A stretch of DNA of 64,000 nucleotides, from assembly GCA_051025295.1 (NCBI GenBank), contig JBMGJV010000015.1. The stretch is one strand, 5' to 3'. The DNA comes from KBS-83 sp051025295. Its GTDB lineage: Bacteria; Acidobacteriota; Terriglobia; Terriglobales; Acidobacteriaceae. The translations under genes and the position numbers were made by a program. The notes under the pieces were generated by a model, which saw only the letters and a list, made by a program, of their open reading frames with translations, was not told the origin of the DNA and did no database searches. This document shows, one piece after another, positions 18,689 to 25,864 of this stretch (its first letter is position 1; each line of letters begins with the position of its first letter).

Positions 18689-19326
18689 GACCTCCTCTTC
18701 GTTCTGCGCGCCGGCCCGGGCTTGCTCTTCTTGCCGCGCCCCGGTGGCGCCGCGTCGCCAGAGACCTGCGCTCGCGTACTCGCGGCGAGGGTAGGTCCAC
18801 GTTGAACGCTCCCGCCGTTGCTGCCGCGCGCCGAACCGTTGGCCAGCTCCGGCCGCAGTACCTCAAGCAACCGGTCCGCGAGCGAGGGTGTCTCCAGAAT
18901 CGACGCGAGCAGCAGCAGGCACCGCCGCGTGTCGTCGTGCTGCGCGGCGGTCAGCAGCGCCCGCCGTAGCTCCGGGTCGCGGCGGAAGCGCTCGGCACCG
19001 GCGATCAGCCATAGGTCGAGCTTCTCTTCGCCAGTGCGCTCGTGCAGCGTGCGCGCCTCGGACAGCAGCTCGGCGTGGTAGCCCTCCGGGTCATCGACGA
19101 GGTAGCCGGGGTGCACCTTAAAGAAGCGCGCCAGCAGCAGTCGCGTCGTGTTGGTCAGGTGCGGCCGCGCGCCGCTCTCGATCTGCGAAAGGTAGGACTG
19201 GCTGACCGCAGTGCTCATCTCAGCCCGGATCGCACGGACCAGCTCCTGCTGTGTCATCGCGCGATTCAGGCCGCGGAGCGAGCCTTCGATCTCGCGCAAG
19301 TAGCGGATTTTCTCGCCCAGCTTCAT
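18685..19326 (-). CDS. XRE-family transcriptional regulator of the flotillin/PspA cluster
   Basis: 213 residues. An N-terminal helix-turn-helix of the Cro/C1 type covers about residues 20-72 (MTQQELVRAIRAE, SQSYLSQIESGARPHL). A helical middle region follows, and the tail is basic and probably disordered (GRGKKSKPGPARRTKRRS). It is the first gene of the leftward run and overlaps the NfeD-like gene by 4 bp. No ribosome site precedes the ATG at 19326. Two operator-like repeats overlap its predicted promoter, consistent with self-regulation. Confidence 0.92.
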   Translation of the reverse strand: MKLGEKIRYLREIEGSLRGLNRAMTQQELVRAIRAEMSTAVSQSYLSQIESGARPHLTNTTRLLLARFFKVHPGYLVDDPEGYHAELLSEARTLHERTGEEKLDLWLIAGAERFRRDPELRRALLTAAQHDDTRRCLLLLASILETPSLADRLLEVLRPELANGSARGSNGGSVQRGPTLAASTRAQVSGDAAPPGRGKKSKPGPARRTKRRS

Positions 19327-19333
19327 AGGTGGT

Positions 19334-19370
19334 ATTGCAATCCGCGATCAATGTATCGCAATTTGCGATA
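19334..19370 (-). promoter_or_regulatory. Tandem operator over the predicted XRE promoter
   Basis: A perfect 8+1+8 palindrome, TATCGCAA-T-TTGCGATA, lies at 19354-19370. A second copy with two central mismatches (ATTGCAATCCGCGAT) lies at 19334-19348, 21 bp away, so both face the same side of the helix. Read on the minus strand, a candidate -35 (TTGCGA, 19361-19356) and -10 (TGCAAT, 19339-19334) are 16 bp apart, one inside each copy. Transcription would then begin next to the ATG at 19326, giving a leaderless mRNA. The repeats are seen directly; the promoter is inferred. Confidence 0.65.
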
Positions 19371-19440
19371 GGTGCTCACACTCTTTAGTCACCATCCATG
19401 AGCAGATGCTTCGGTACCAACCAAGAACACTGGACTGCAG

Positions 19441-21273
19441 CTAGCGCAACGGCAGGCCATCGAGCTTCGTCAGGCGGCCCACGGGGTAAAGCCCGATCTG
19501 CGTGTCGTGCCATGGTGAGCGGTCGTAGAAAAACGCGAGCCGCGCGCGCGGGTTGGCTGCAAACTCCGGATCGTTCTCCACCTTGCGCTCGAACTCAGCC
19601 TTCAGCTTCGGGTCGCGCTCCAGCATCGTCCTCGCCAGCTTCTCGACTACATACGGTTCGCCGTACTCGCGCTGTTCAAAGATCGGGTCGAAGGCATTCC
19701 ACGCCATCGCGGAGTCGGGCGCCATCGGCTCCAGCCACGCCATCACGAAATGAGAAAGCCGCTGATTCAGTCTAACCACGGCGGAGCCCGCAGGGTACGT
19801 CATCGTCTCGGTGACGATTGTGCAATGCGGCGGTATCCCAGGGTGACCGTCACTGCCTTCGCCTGCGAACATCGGGTGATGTCCCTCGAATGGATGCTGC
19901 TGCCAATTGCCACCGTCGCAGAGGTATGTCTCGACCGGACCGGACCAGGCACTGGTCGTCCGGTCGATTGTGACCTGGTGTGCGGCAAGCACAGCGATCG
20001 CGTGCGTCCACTGGGGGGGCACGATGTACGCCGCGGGTGGCACGGCTGCCACGGTCACCTTCGCTCCGGTCTGGAGCGGAATTGTCCGGTTCCACGGCTC
20101 GTGCGAATACTGAATCCAGACGCCGCCTGAAATGGCGCTGAGCTCACGCTTGAACTCATAGCCGCGGAACAGGAACGGCGTCGTCTCGCCTGAGGCAGCG
20201 AGCGCAAGCGGGTACGCCACATTCCCGAGTGAATGATCGCCAAGCTGCTCAGCTTCGCGATCGGCTGCGGCATTCAGCGCGATCAGCGTATCAGCGTCGC
20301 GATTGATGATCGCGAGAAGTGCACGCAGTAACTCATAGTTGCCGGTCACGCGGGTCCTGTAGTCCTTCAGCATATGCATCTCGACCAGCATGCCGGGCCG
20401 GTTCTCCAGGTCTGTGTAGCCGGTTGAAAAGCGTGGTGCGAAACCGCTGTAGGCCAGGCCCTTCGATGGGTCCGTCTCATCAAGCAGATCGATATATGTC
20501 GGCGACGCCAGATGGCCCGCCGTATCGACTGCCTTCTCGAGCTCCGGCGTGATCGCTTCACTCCATCGCGCTGTCTCGGCATGTAGGTTTGGCCCATGCT
20601 CAATCGAGTAGGTCACGTCATACTGGAAATCCGCACCGTCGGTCACGTGGTCATCGACGAAGAAGTCCGGCAGCCAGCGATGGAACATCGCTAAGAACGC
20701 GCGCGTCTCTGGCGCATCGGCCTTCATGTAATCGCGGTTCAGGTTGATGTTGGTCCCGTTGCCGCGCCAGCCCATCTCCTCCGGACCGTTCTGGTTGATC
20801 CGGTTGTAAGGGGAGCGCCGTTCGTGTCCGTCGGCGTTGTACATCGGGATGAAGACGAACACCGCGCGATCGAGCAGCTTCGCATACTTGCCCGTGACCA
20901 CCATGTCGCGCAGCAGCGCGAGGCAACTGTCCTTGCCGTCCATCTCGCCCGCATGGATGGCGTTCTGCACCAGCAGGATAGGCCGCTTCGCTCGATGCAG
21001 CGCGCTCGGATCGAAGACGCCATCACGCGACGCGATCACCAGGTCGAGTTCGCGTCCTTCACCTGTTTTCCCGAACGGCTCGATCCGAATCTGCTGCGGA
21101 TGCGCCGCCGCGAGGCGTCGCAAGTACGCCATGGTGGCAGCGTAGTCAGGTGTGGTGCGGTAGTTCGACTGCTCGGCGGGGGTGGCCCAATCGTTCGCTT
21201 CAGCAAGGCAGGACTGGGCCAGAAACGCCGGGGCCACGATTGCGGCCAGGGCAAGCGAGAGCAGGATGCGCAT
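19441..21273 (-). CDS. M14 family zinc carboxypeptidase, secreted
   Basis: About 610 residues from the ATG at 21273, which begins a good signal peptide (MRILLSLALAAIVAPAFLA); an upstream ATG at 21297 in frame is the alternative. Zinc ligands of the M14 family are visible in QNAIHAGEMDGKDS (HxxE), with the substrate-binding region IPMYNADGHERRSPYNRINQ and NLNRDYMKADAPETRA. The long C-terminal part, after about residue 330, contains no recognised domain. Probably a periplasmic or extracellular peptidase. The intergenic gap to ispF (42 bp) is short but they need not share a transcript. Confidence 0.88.
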   Translation of the reverse strand: MRILLSLALAAIVAPAFLAQSCLAEANDWATPAEQSNYRTTPDYAATMAYLRRLAAAHPQQIRIEPFGKTGEGRELDLVIASRDGVFDPSALHRAKRPILLVQNAIHAGEMDGKDSCLALLRDMVVTGKYAKLLDRAVFVFIPMYNADGHERRSPYNRINQNGPEEMGWRGNGTNINLNRDYMKADAPETRAFLAMFHRWLPDFFVDDHVTDGADFQYDVTYSIEHGPNLHAETARWSEAITPELEKAVDTAGHLASPTYIDLLDETDPSKGLAYSGFAPRFSTGYTDLENRPGMLVEMHMLKDYRTRVTGNYELLRALLAIINRDADTLIALNAAADREAEQLGDHSLGNVAYPLALAASGETTPFLFRGYEFKRELSAISGGVWIQYSHEPWNRTIPLQTGAKVTVAAVPPAAYIVPPQWTHAIAVLAAHQVTIDRTTSAWSGPVETYLCDGGNWQQHPFEGHHPMFAGEGSDGHPGIPPHCTIVTETMTYPAGSAVVRLNQRLSHFVMAWLEPMAPDSAMAWNAFDPIFEQREYGEPYVVEKLARTMLERDPKLKAEFERKVENDPEFAANPRARLAFFYDRSPWHDTQIGLYPVGRLTKLDGLPLR

Positions 21274-21315
21274 GCGACAGCGTAGCAGCGGCCCCATGCG
21301 CGGCGTGCGGATCTA

Positions 21316-21936
21316 TTACGTAATGTCTTCCGTGTCGAAGACCTTCACCTTGATCTGCTGCTGCTGCGGCGTGCCATGGACTTCTGCGAGCAGGTCGCGA
21401 ACCACATCTTCGAGGTGGCGCTGGCTCTCGATTACCGCCGTCATCTGGTTCGTCTCTTCCGGATCCTCGACCTTCTCGAGCAGCACGGTGGCGTGCGCCT
21501 GAGCAACGTGGTCCAGACCAAGCCCCTCCGGCGTCTTTGCTTTGATAGAGACGGCCTTGGCGTCGATGTTCATCAGATCGGCCAGCTTCTCGCGCATCTC
21601 CGCCGCAATGGGCGAGATCTTCGGCTGGGCCAGCACCAGCGTCGCATCGACATTCACGATCCGGTAGCCGGCGTGCTGAATCTCTTCGAGCGCCAGGTTC
21701 AGGAACACGGTCGAGTCGGCATTCTTCCAGCGTGGATCACCCGGAGGGAAGAAGGTGCCAATGTCACCGGCCGCAACCGCGCCCAACAGGGCATCGGTCA
21801 TGGCATGCAGCAATACGTCACCGTCGCTATGTCCTGCGAGGCCTTCAGGGTGCTGGATGGCGATGCCGCCGATGCGCAGCGGCACGCCTGGTTGAAAGGC
21901 ATGCGAGTCCCAGCCGTGACCGATCCGTATGTTCAT
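21316..21936 (-). CDS. ispF: 2-C-methyl-D-erythritol 2,4-cyclodiphosphate synthase with C-terminal extension
   Basis: Fifth enzyme of the MEP isoprenoid pathway, converting CDP-ME 2-phosphate to the cyclic diphosphate. The ATG at 21936 has an AGGAGA ribosome site. Metal ligands fall in GHGWDSH (Asp10, His12) and near LLHAMTDA (His44); AGHSDGD is also present. The usual GFTGR segment near the end is replaced by TPEGLGLDHVAQAHATVLLEK. A tail of about 50 residues then runs to residue 206, where normal IspF stops near 160. It follows ispD by 25 bp, so the two form an operon. Confidence 0.93.
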   Translation of the reverse strand: MNIRIGHGWDSHAFQPGVPLRIGGIAIQHPEGLAGHSDGDVLLHAMTDALLGAVAAGDIGTFFPPGDPRWKNADSTVFLNLALEEIQHAGYRIVNVDATLVLAQPKISPIAAEMREKLADLMNIDAKAVSIKAKTPEGLGLDHVAQAHATVLLEKVEDPEETNQMTAVIESQRHLEDVVRDLLAEVHGTPQQQQIKVKVFDTEDIT

Positions 21937-21961
21937 CCGATCTTCTCTCCTGTGCGGCGGG

Positions 21962-22681
21962 TTAGGCGCTCTGACGGCGCGAGAGGTAGAACTCGGCGAG
22001 TTCGAGGTCACCCGGCTGCGTGATCTTCAAATTGGCAGGTGAGCCCGGCACCACCGCCACGTCAAGTCCGGCACGCTCAACCAGGCTGGCCTCATCCGTT
22101 CCGGTGAAGCCGTCCGCTTCCGCCTCCGCGAAGGCGCGGCGCAAGAGCGACCAGCGGAAGCCCTGCGGTGTCTGTGCCTGCACGATGTACTCGCGTGGAA
22201 TGGTGGTGCGAATGATCGCGCCGTGCGCAGTCCGCTCGACTTGTTTGATGGTGTCGATCGCGGGCAGGGCCACGATGGCTGCCCCGTGCTCAGTCACTGC
22301 CTCGATGGTGCGGCCGATCGTGGCCGAGTCGATCAGCGGCCGCACGGCGTCGTGCACCAGCACGATGTCCTCATCCTCCGCCTTCACGGAGGCGAGCGCA
22401 TGCGAGACCGACTCCTGGCGCGTGTCGCCGCCTTCGACGACCGTGACCCGGCCGGCAAGCTGGTGCTCGGCGATCAGCTTCTGCACGCGTTCGATCTCAC
22501 TGCCGCGCACCGCAACAACGATCGCGCTCACCTGCGGCACGGCAGCGAAGGCGCGCAGGCTGTGGATCAGGATGGGAGCCCCGGCAAGTTCCAGAAACTG
22601 CTTGGCTGCATTCGGTGTGGATTGACCCGGCGCCATGCGGGTGCCCAGCCCAGCGGCGGGCAGAATAACGAAGACGCGCAT
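21962..22681 (-). CDS. ispD: 2-C-methyl-D-erythritol 4-phosphate cytidylyltransferase
   Basis: Third step of the MEP pathway: CTP + MEP to CDP-ME. The ATG at 22681 gives 239 residues starting MRVFVILPAAGLGTRM, the CTP-binding loop of the family. Other signatures are VLVHDAVRPLI, AQTPQGFRWSLL and GTDEASLVERAG. No ribosome site is visible, and a TATACT -10 element lies 9 bases before the start codon, suggesting a leaderless transcript. ispF follows on the same strand. Confidence 0.95.
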   Translation of the reverse strand: MRVFVILPAAGLGTRMAPGQSTPNAAKQFLELAGAPILIHSLRAFAAVPQVSAIVVAVRGSEIERVQKLIAEHQLAGRVTVVEGGDTRQESVSHALASVKAEDEDIVLVHDAVRPLIDSATIGRTIEAVTEHGAAIVALPAIDTIKQVERTAHGAIIRTTIPREYIVQAQTPQGFRWSLLRRAFAEAEADGFTGTDEASLVERAGLDVAVVPGSPANLKITQPGDLELAEFYLSRRQSA

Positions 22682-22690
22682 AAGACAACG

Positions 22691-22696
22691 AGTATA
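22691..22696 (-). promoter_or_regulatory. -10 element of ispD
   Basis: TATACT on the minus strand (AGTATA on plus), 9 bases before the ispD ATG. No good -35 sits 17 bp upstream (nearest TGAGCG). The expected start site would fall within 2-4 bases of the ATG. Confidence 0.4.
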
Positions 22697-22726
22697 CCGG
22701 GCAGTCCCGAACCCGCTCACGTTCGG

Positions 22727-22856
22727 CGTGAAGGCGCGCTACGCTTCACGTCTCTCCTGTGGCTCCCCAGAGCTTCCCCTATCGAAGCGTCCCGCCGGGT
22801 GGCACCAGCCTCGTTTCTCGCATCCTGACTGGGAGAGATGTGTTCCGCAACGGAAC
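22727..22856. other. Structured intergenic segment between ispD and the YagU-like gene
   Basis: Several strong inverted repeats lie in this 205-bp gap. CGTGAAG (22727-22733) pairs with CTTCACG (22744-22750). An 11-bp stem pairs 22747-22757 with 22832-22842 and encloses a smaller hairpin GCTTC/GAAGC (22772-22788). GTTCCG-CAA-CGGAAC forms a hairpin at 22842-22856. The first two compete for shared bases. No T-run follows, so it is not an ordinary terminator. It may be a small RNA or a leader of the gene at 22887; I cannot assign a family. Confidence 0.35.
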
Positions 22857-22886
22857 TAGCGTCGAGCGCAGAGAAAGCAGGGACGG

Positions 22887-23429
22887 ATGGCACTTCGAGG
22901 CAGGAGAAAAGGACGGATGCTCCACAGCACTCTGGCCGGCATCGCAGGCGGACTGGCGGCATCGTGGATCATGGACGGATTCATCACCCAAGTGGGAAGC
23001 CCGCTGTCAGAGAAGGTGATGAGCCGTGACAAATGGCAGCGTGCGCTGCCACGCGAGCAAGAAAGGGGCAGGGCAGAGGACACGATGAACGCCGCGGACG
23101 CAGTGGTCAATGCTGCGACCGGTGGCGAGCACCTTTCCTACGAGGCTCGCAGCAAGGGCGGCCACATCGTCCACTACACCTTCGGTGCGTTGATGGGCGG
23201 CCTATACGGAGCGCTCAGCGCGTACTCGGATCGGACGACAACCGGCTTCGGAACCGCGTTCGGACTGGCGCTTTTCGCGGCCGGAGACATGGCTGCGGTA
23301 CCAGCTCTGCAGCTTGCCCCGTCGCGGCTCGATCAGCCGGCGGCAGCACAAGCCACTCCACTGGCAGCGCATCTGGTCTATGGCGCAAGCACCGATTTGG
23401 TGCGCCGCGCCATCCTGGCTGCTGCCTGA
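22887..23429 (+). CDS. YagU-like (DUF1440) membrane protein
   Basis: 180 residues. Hydrophobic segments occur near residues 11-30 (LAGIAGGLAASWIMDG) and 90-150, with the HIVHYTFGALMGGLYGAL and GAAFGxxLFxxGD-like patterns of the YagU family. E. coli YagU is an inner-membrane protein linked to acid resistance, but the biochemical role is unknown. The start may be this ATG or a later one (MLHSTLAGIAGG). Convergent with the DoxX gene, with a hairpin between. Confidence 0.8.
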   Translation: MALRGRRKGRMLHSTLAGIAGGLAASWIMDGFITQVGSPLSEKVMSRDKWQRALPREQERGRAEDTMNAADAVVNAATGGEHLSYEARSKGGHIVHYTFGALMGGLYGALSAYSDRTTTGFGTAFGLALFAAGDMAAVPALQLAPSRLDQPAAAQATPLAAHLVYGASTDLVRRAILAAA

Positions 23430-23434
23430 CACGA

Positions 23435-23463
23435 GGCCACGCCGGTAAGAACCGCGCGTGGCC
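23435..23463. terminator. Hairpin between convergent yagU-like and doxX genes
   Basis: GGCCACGC (23435-23442) pairs with GCGTGGCC (23456-23463) across a 13-base loop. T-tracts on either side are poor, so intrinsic termination is only moderately supported. Its place between two convergent genes favours it. Confidence 0.45.
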
Positions 23464-23486
23464 TTGCTCGGCCTGGGCGTGCACTT

Positions 23487-23864
23487 TCAGGCCCGCGCGG
23501 CGAAGAGGCCATTGAAGGCTGGCCGCACGCTCCAGAACACAACAAACCAGAGCACCGCCGTGAGGATTGCGACCGGCAGGCCAGCCGGCGCCATCGTCGT
23601 GTGAAACAGCAGGATGTTCACGATGATCGGCGCCAGCAGCGTCAGCGCCAGCGGCACATAACGTCCCGCGAGCAGCAGCAGCCCGCCAATCGCCTGCAGC
23701 AGGAAGATCAGCACATAGTAATGGGAGACGAAGACGGCGCCCATAAACTGGCCGGCGACGCCGGGCGGCGGCGGCATCGGAATGAAGTGGAAGAAGCCAT
23801 TCAGGCCGAAGATGAGAAACTCCAGCCCCAGCAGTATGCGTGCGATCAGTGCAGCGATTTTCAT
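23487..23864 (-). CDS. DoxX-like small membrane protein
   Basis: 125 residues, almost all hydrophobic, with four predicted helices. The pattern RILLGLEFLIFGLNGFF near the start and the middle segment LLQAIGGLLLLAGRYVPLAL are characteristic of DoxX/DoxD-like proteins. These often accompany quinone or azo reductases and redox stress genes. It lies 67 bp downstream of azoR on the same strand and probably shares its promoter and TetR-type control. Confidence 0.85.
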   Translation of the reverse strand: MKIAALIARILLGLEFLIFGLNGFFHFIPMPPPPGVAGQFMGAVFVSHYYVLIFLLQAIGGLLLLAGRYVPLALTLLAPIIVNILLFHTTMAPAGLPVAILTAVLWFVVFWSVRPAFNGLFAARA

Positions 23865-23931
23865 GCTTCCTCCGCGAAGTCGAGTCGAAATGCGTGGACC
23901 GATACTGCTGGGAGCTGGAGGCCGAGTCGCC

Positions 23932-24552
23932 TCAGGCGACGTGTGCGCGAATCTGTGCCAGCGTTGGTTCGAGCAGGGTACCGCGGTCGACGGCGCCAGC
24001 CATTACCTTTGCCACATTTGCAACCGTGTACACGCGCACAACCGGAACACCGAGGAAGCCCAGGACAGAGCGCAGGTACGGCTCGACGAAGTTGTAACCC
24101 GCTGCGGGCGAGTTCGCGCCATAATCTCCGCCGCTTGCCACCAGAAGGGTCGCCGTTTTCCCCTTCAGCAGGCCTTCGGGGCCATTTGCGCCATAGCGGA
24201 AGGTACGGCCGGTGCGCACGACCTGGTCAATCCAGAGCTTCAGGGACGCCGGAATGCCGAAATTGTGCATCGGCGCGCCGATCACGATCTCGTCGGCAGC
24301 GAACACCTCATCCAGCAAGCGGTCTGACTCACCTAGGGCGGCCTGCTGGTCGGGTGTCCGCTTGTCCTCTGGCGTGAAATTGGCATACACCCAGGGCTGA
24401 CGGACCGGGCTCGGGGTCTCCAGCGCCAGATCGCGGTAGGTGACGGTCCCGTCTGGATGGGCGGACTTCCAGGTAGCGAGGTACTCGCGGCCCAGCTCGC
24501 GGGTGACGGAGTTGTCCAGGGGGCTGGCGTCGATGTGTAGTAGATGCGGCAT
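23932..24552 (-). CDS. azoR: FMN-dependent NADH:azoreductase/quinone reductase
   Basis: 206 residues from the ATG at 24552, preceded by GGAG; an ATG 12 bases upstream is the alternative. Flavodoxin-like fold: LLHIDASPLDNSVTRELG near the N-terminus (FMN phosphate loop), APMHNFGIPASLKLWIDQ (FMN binding) and LLVASGGDYG. The family reduces azo compounds and quinones by two electrons. It heads a transcript with doxX and is divergent from a TetR-family gene across a palindromic operator. Confidence 0.93.
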   Translation of the reverse strand: MPHLLHIDASPLDNSVTRELGREYLATWKSAHPDGTVTYRDLALETPSPVRQPWVYANFTPEDKRTPDQQAALGESDRLLDEVFAADEIVIGAPMHNFGIPASLKLWIDQVVRTGRTFRYGANGPEGLLKGKTATLLVASGGDYGANSPAAGYNFVEPYLRSVLGFLGVPVVRVYTVANVAKVMAGAVDRGTLLEPTLAQIRAHVA

Positions 24553-24590
24553 TTGTATCTCCATGGCGACATCTGCCGTCAAAGCAGCAG

Positions 24591-24626
24591 GTGTCGTACA
24601 GGGAGTAGACGACACGTGTCGTCTAC
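24591..24626. promoter_or_regulatory. Palindromic operator between azoR and its TetR gene
   Basis: A perfect 22-bp palindrome spans 24605-24626, with arms GTAGACGACAC and GTGTCGTCTAC. A further half-site GTGTCGT lies at 24591-24597, facing ACGACAC at 24609-24615. The site lies midway in the 115-bp divergent region, the usual place for a TetR dimer controlling both genes. Confidence 0.8.
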
Positions 24627-24667
24627 CGGATGCAAAACTCTTGCGGGTGCACAATGAGGTGACCGCG

Positions 24668-25309
24668 ATGCCGATCTCTGACTGTGAAGTGCGCGATCCC
24701 CGGGTACGTCGAACCCGCCAGCTTCTGCAGGGAGCTCTGGCGAGGCTGCTGGAAAGCCGCAGCTTTGAGGAGATCTCTGTTCAGGACATTGCCGAGGCGG
24801 CGACCGTCAACCGCGCGACTTTCTACGACCACTACACGGACAAGTTCGCGCTGCTCGACGCCTGGGTCGCTGGCGGCTTTCATATGCTGCTTGCCGAGCG
24901 TTCGGTGCGCTACGAGGGAACGTGTCCCGGCCAGATCGCGTCCATCATCCTTGCCGCCTGCGACTACCTGGCCGCGCGGCATTCCGGGTGTGCGGGCCGC
25001 GAGGGGCGCAGCCTGATGGAGCCCTTGCAGGATGCCGCCATGGTTGCAGCCATCCGTCGGGTAGTGGAACCGGGGCTGGCACGGCACGCCGGCGCCGCGT
25101 ACGGTGAGCTGGCAATGCAGGCAGCCGCCGTCAGCAGCGCCATTCACGGTGCAGTGAAGCAGTGGCTGCACACGCCGGAGCGTGGGGGTTCGGATCAGAT
25201 CGTGCCAGAGATCGTACAGCTCGTGCGACCGCTGCTCGAGGCGGGACTCGCGAACAGTTCTCCGGCTTCAGAGCAGGCGCTGGAACGGGCACAGTCCGCC
25301 GGTCGTTAG
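24668..25309 (+). CDS. TetR-family regulator divergent from azoR
   Basis: 213 residues from the ATG at 24668 with a GAGGTGA ribosome site. The TetR helix-turn-helix is at about residues 25-60 (ISVQDIAEAATVNRATFYDHYTDK). The C-terminal ligand-binding domain is helical and has several cysteines (EGTCPGQ, LAACDYL, HSGCAGREG), which could matter for sensing electrophiles; this last point is speculative. Expected to repress azoR-doxX and itself through the palindrome at 24605-24626. Confidence 0.92.
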   Translation: MPISDCEVRDPRVRRTRQLLQGALARLLESRSFEEISVQDIAEAATVNRATFYDHYTDKFALLDAWVAGGFHMLLAERSVRYEGTCPGQIASIILAACDYLAARHSGCAGREGRSLMEPLQDAAMVAAIRRVVEPGLARHAGAAYGELAMQAAAVSSAIHGAVKQWLHTPERGGSDQIVPEIVQLVRPLLEAGLANSSPASEQALERAQSAGR

Positions 25310-25316
25310 GCCCGGC

Positions 25317-25790
25317 CTAGCCTTCGATCGGCTCGACGTAGAACATTTCGTTGGTCGCGCGGAAGCCGTTGCTCTCATACAGGGCACGCCCAGCATCGGT
25401 CGAATGCAGCGCGACAACGCGAACCTGGCGGCGGCGTGCCTCGGCAAGCGCCAATTCGATGAGCTGACTCGCGATGTGTTTGCGGCGGTGCGCCGGTTCC
25501 ACGTAGACGTTCAGCAGATAGCCGCGATAGCTCGAGGTTGGGTCCAGCGGATGCGGCGGCCAGTCGAGAATCATCAGCCCGCTGCCCCCGATCACCCCGC
25601 CTGCATCGTCGAGCGCCAGCCAGCCCAGATAGGTGCCGCGTTCGATCTGGTGCCCGACCCAGGGCTGGAAGTGCTCCGCCATAACCTCGAGCAGGTGGTT
25701 GTCCGTGCGGCCTGCATCGACGAACATGCGCCGGCGATGGTGGGTGATGGTGCCGGCATCGGCTGGCGTGGCAGCGCGCGTCGCAATCAT
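25317..25790 (-). CDS. GNAT-family N-acetyltransferase
   Basis: 157 residues from the ATG at 25790; the longer open frame upstream has no homology. Acetyl-CoA binding motif A is seen in LLNVYVEPAHRRKHIASQLI (R/QxxGxG/A-like, here RRKHIA). Late residues (VVALHSTDAGRALYESNGFRATNEMFY) match the GNAT C-terminal strand-helix pattern. Substrate unknown. Convergent with the TetR gene, 7 bp apart. Confidence 0.88.
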   Translation of the reverse strand: MIATRAATPADAGTITHHRRRMFVDAGRTDNHLLEVMAEHFQPWVGHQIERGTYLGWLALDDAGGVIGGSGLMILDWPPHPLDPTSSYRGYLLNVYVEPAHRRKHIASQLIELALAEARRRQVRVVALHSTDAGRALYESNGFRATNEMFYVEPIEG

Positions 25791-25864
25791 GCGGTGAGTA
25801 TAGAAGGATTCCGCCGCGCTGTTGATGCGGTTCCTCGGCGCGGACGGCCAGTAGACTGGGCTCC

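Noticed and set aside
22791..22812. T-box-like GGGTGGCACC core upstream of the YagU-like gene
   Set aside because: Only the core resembles a T-box. There is no specifier stem, no terminator with a T-run, and the downstream gene is not one usually controlled by T-boxes.
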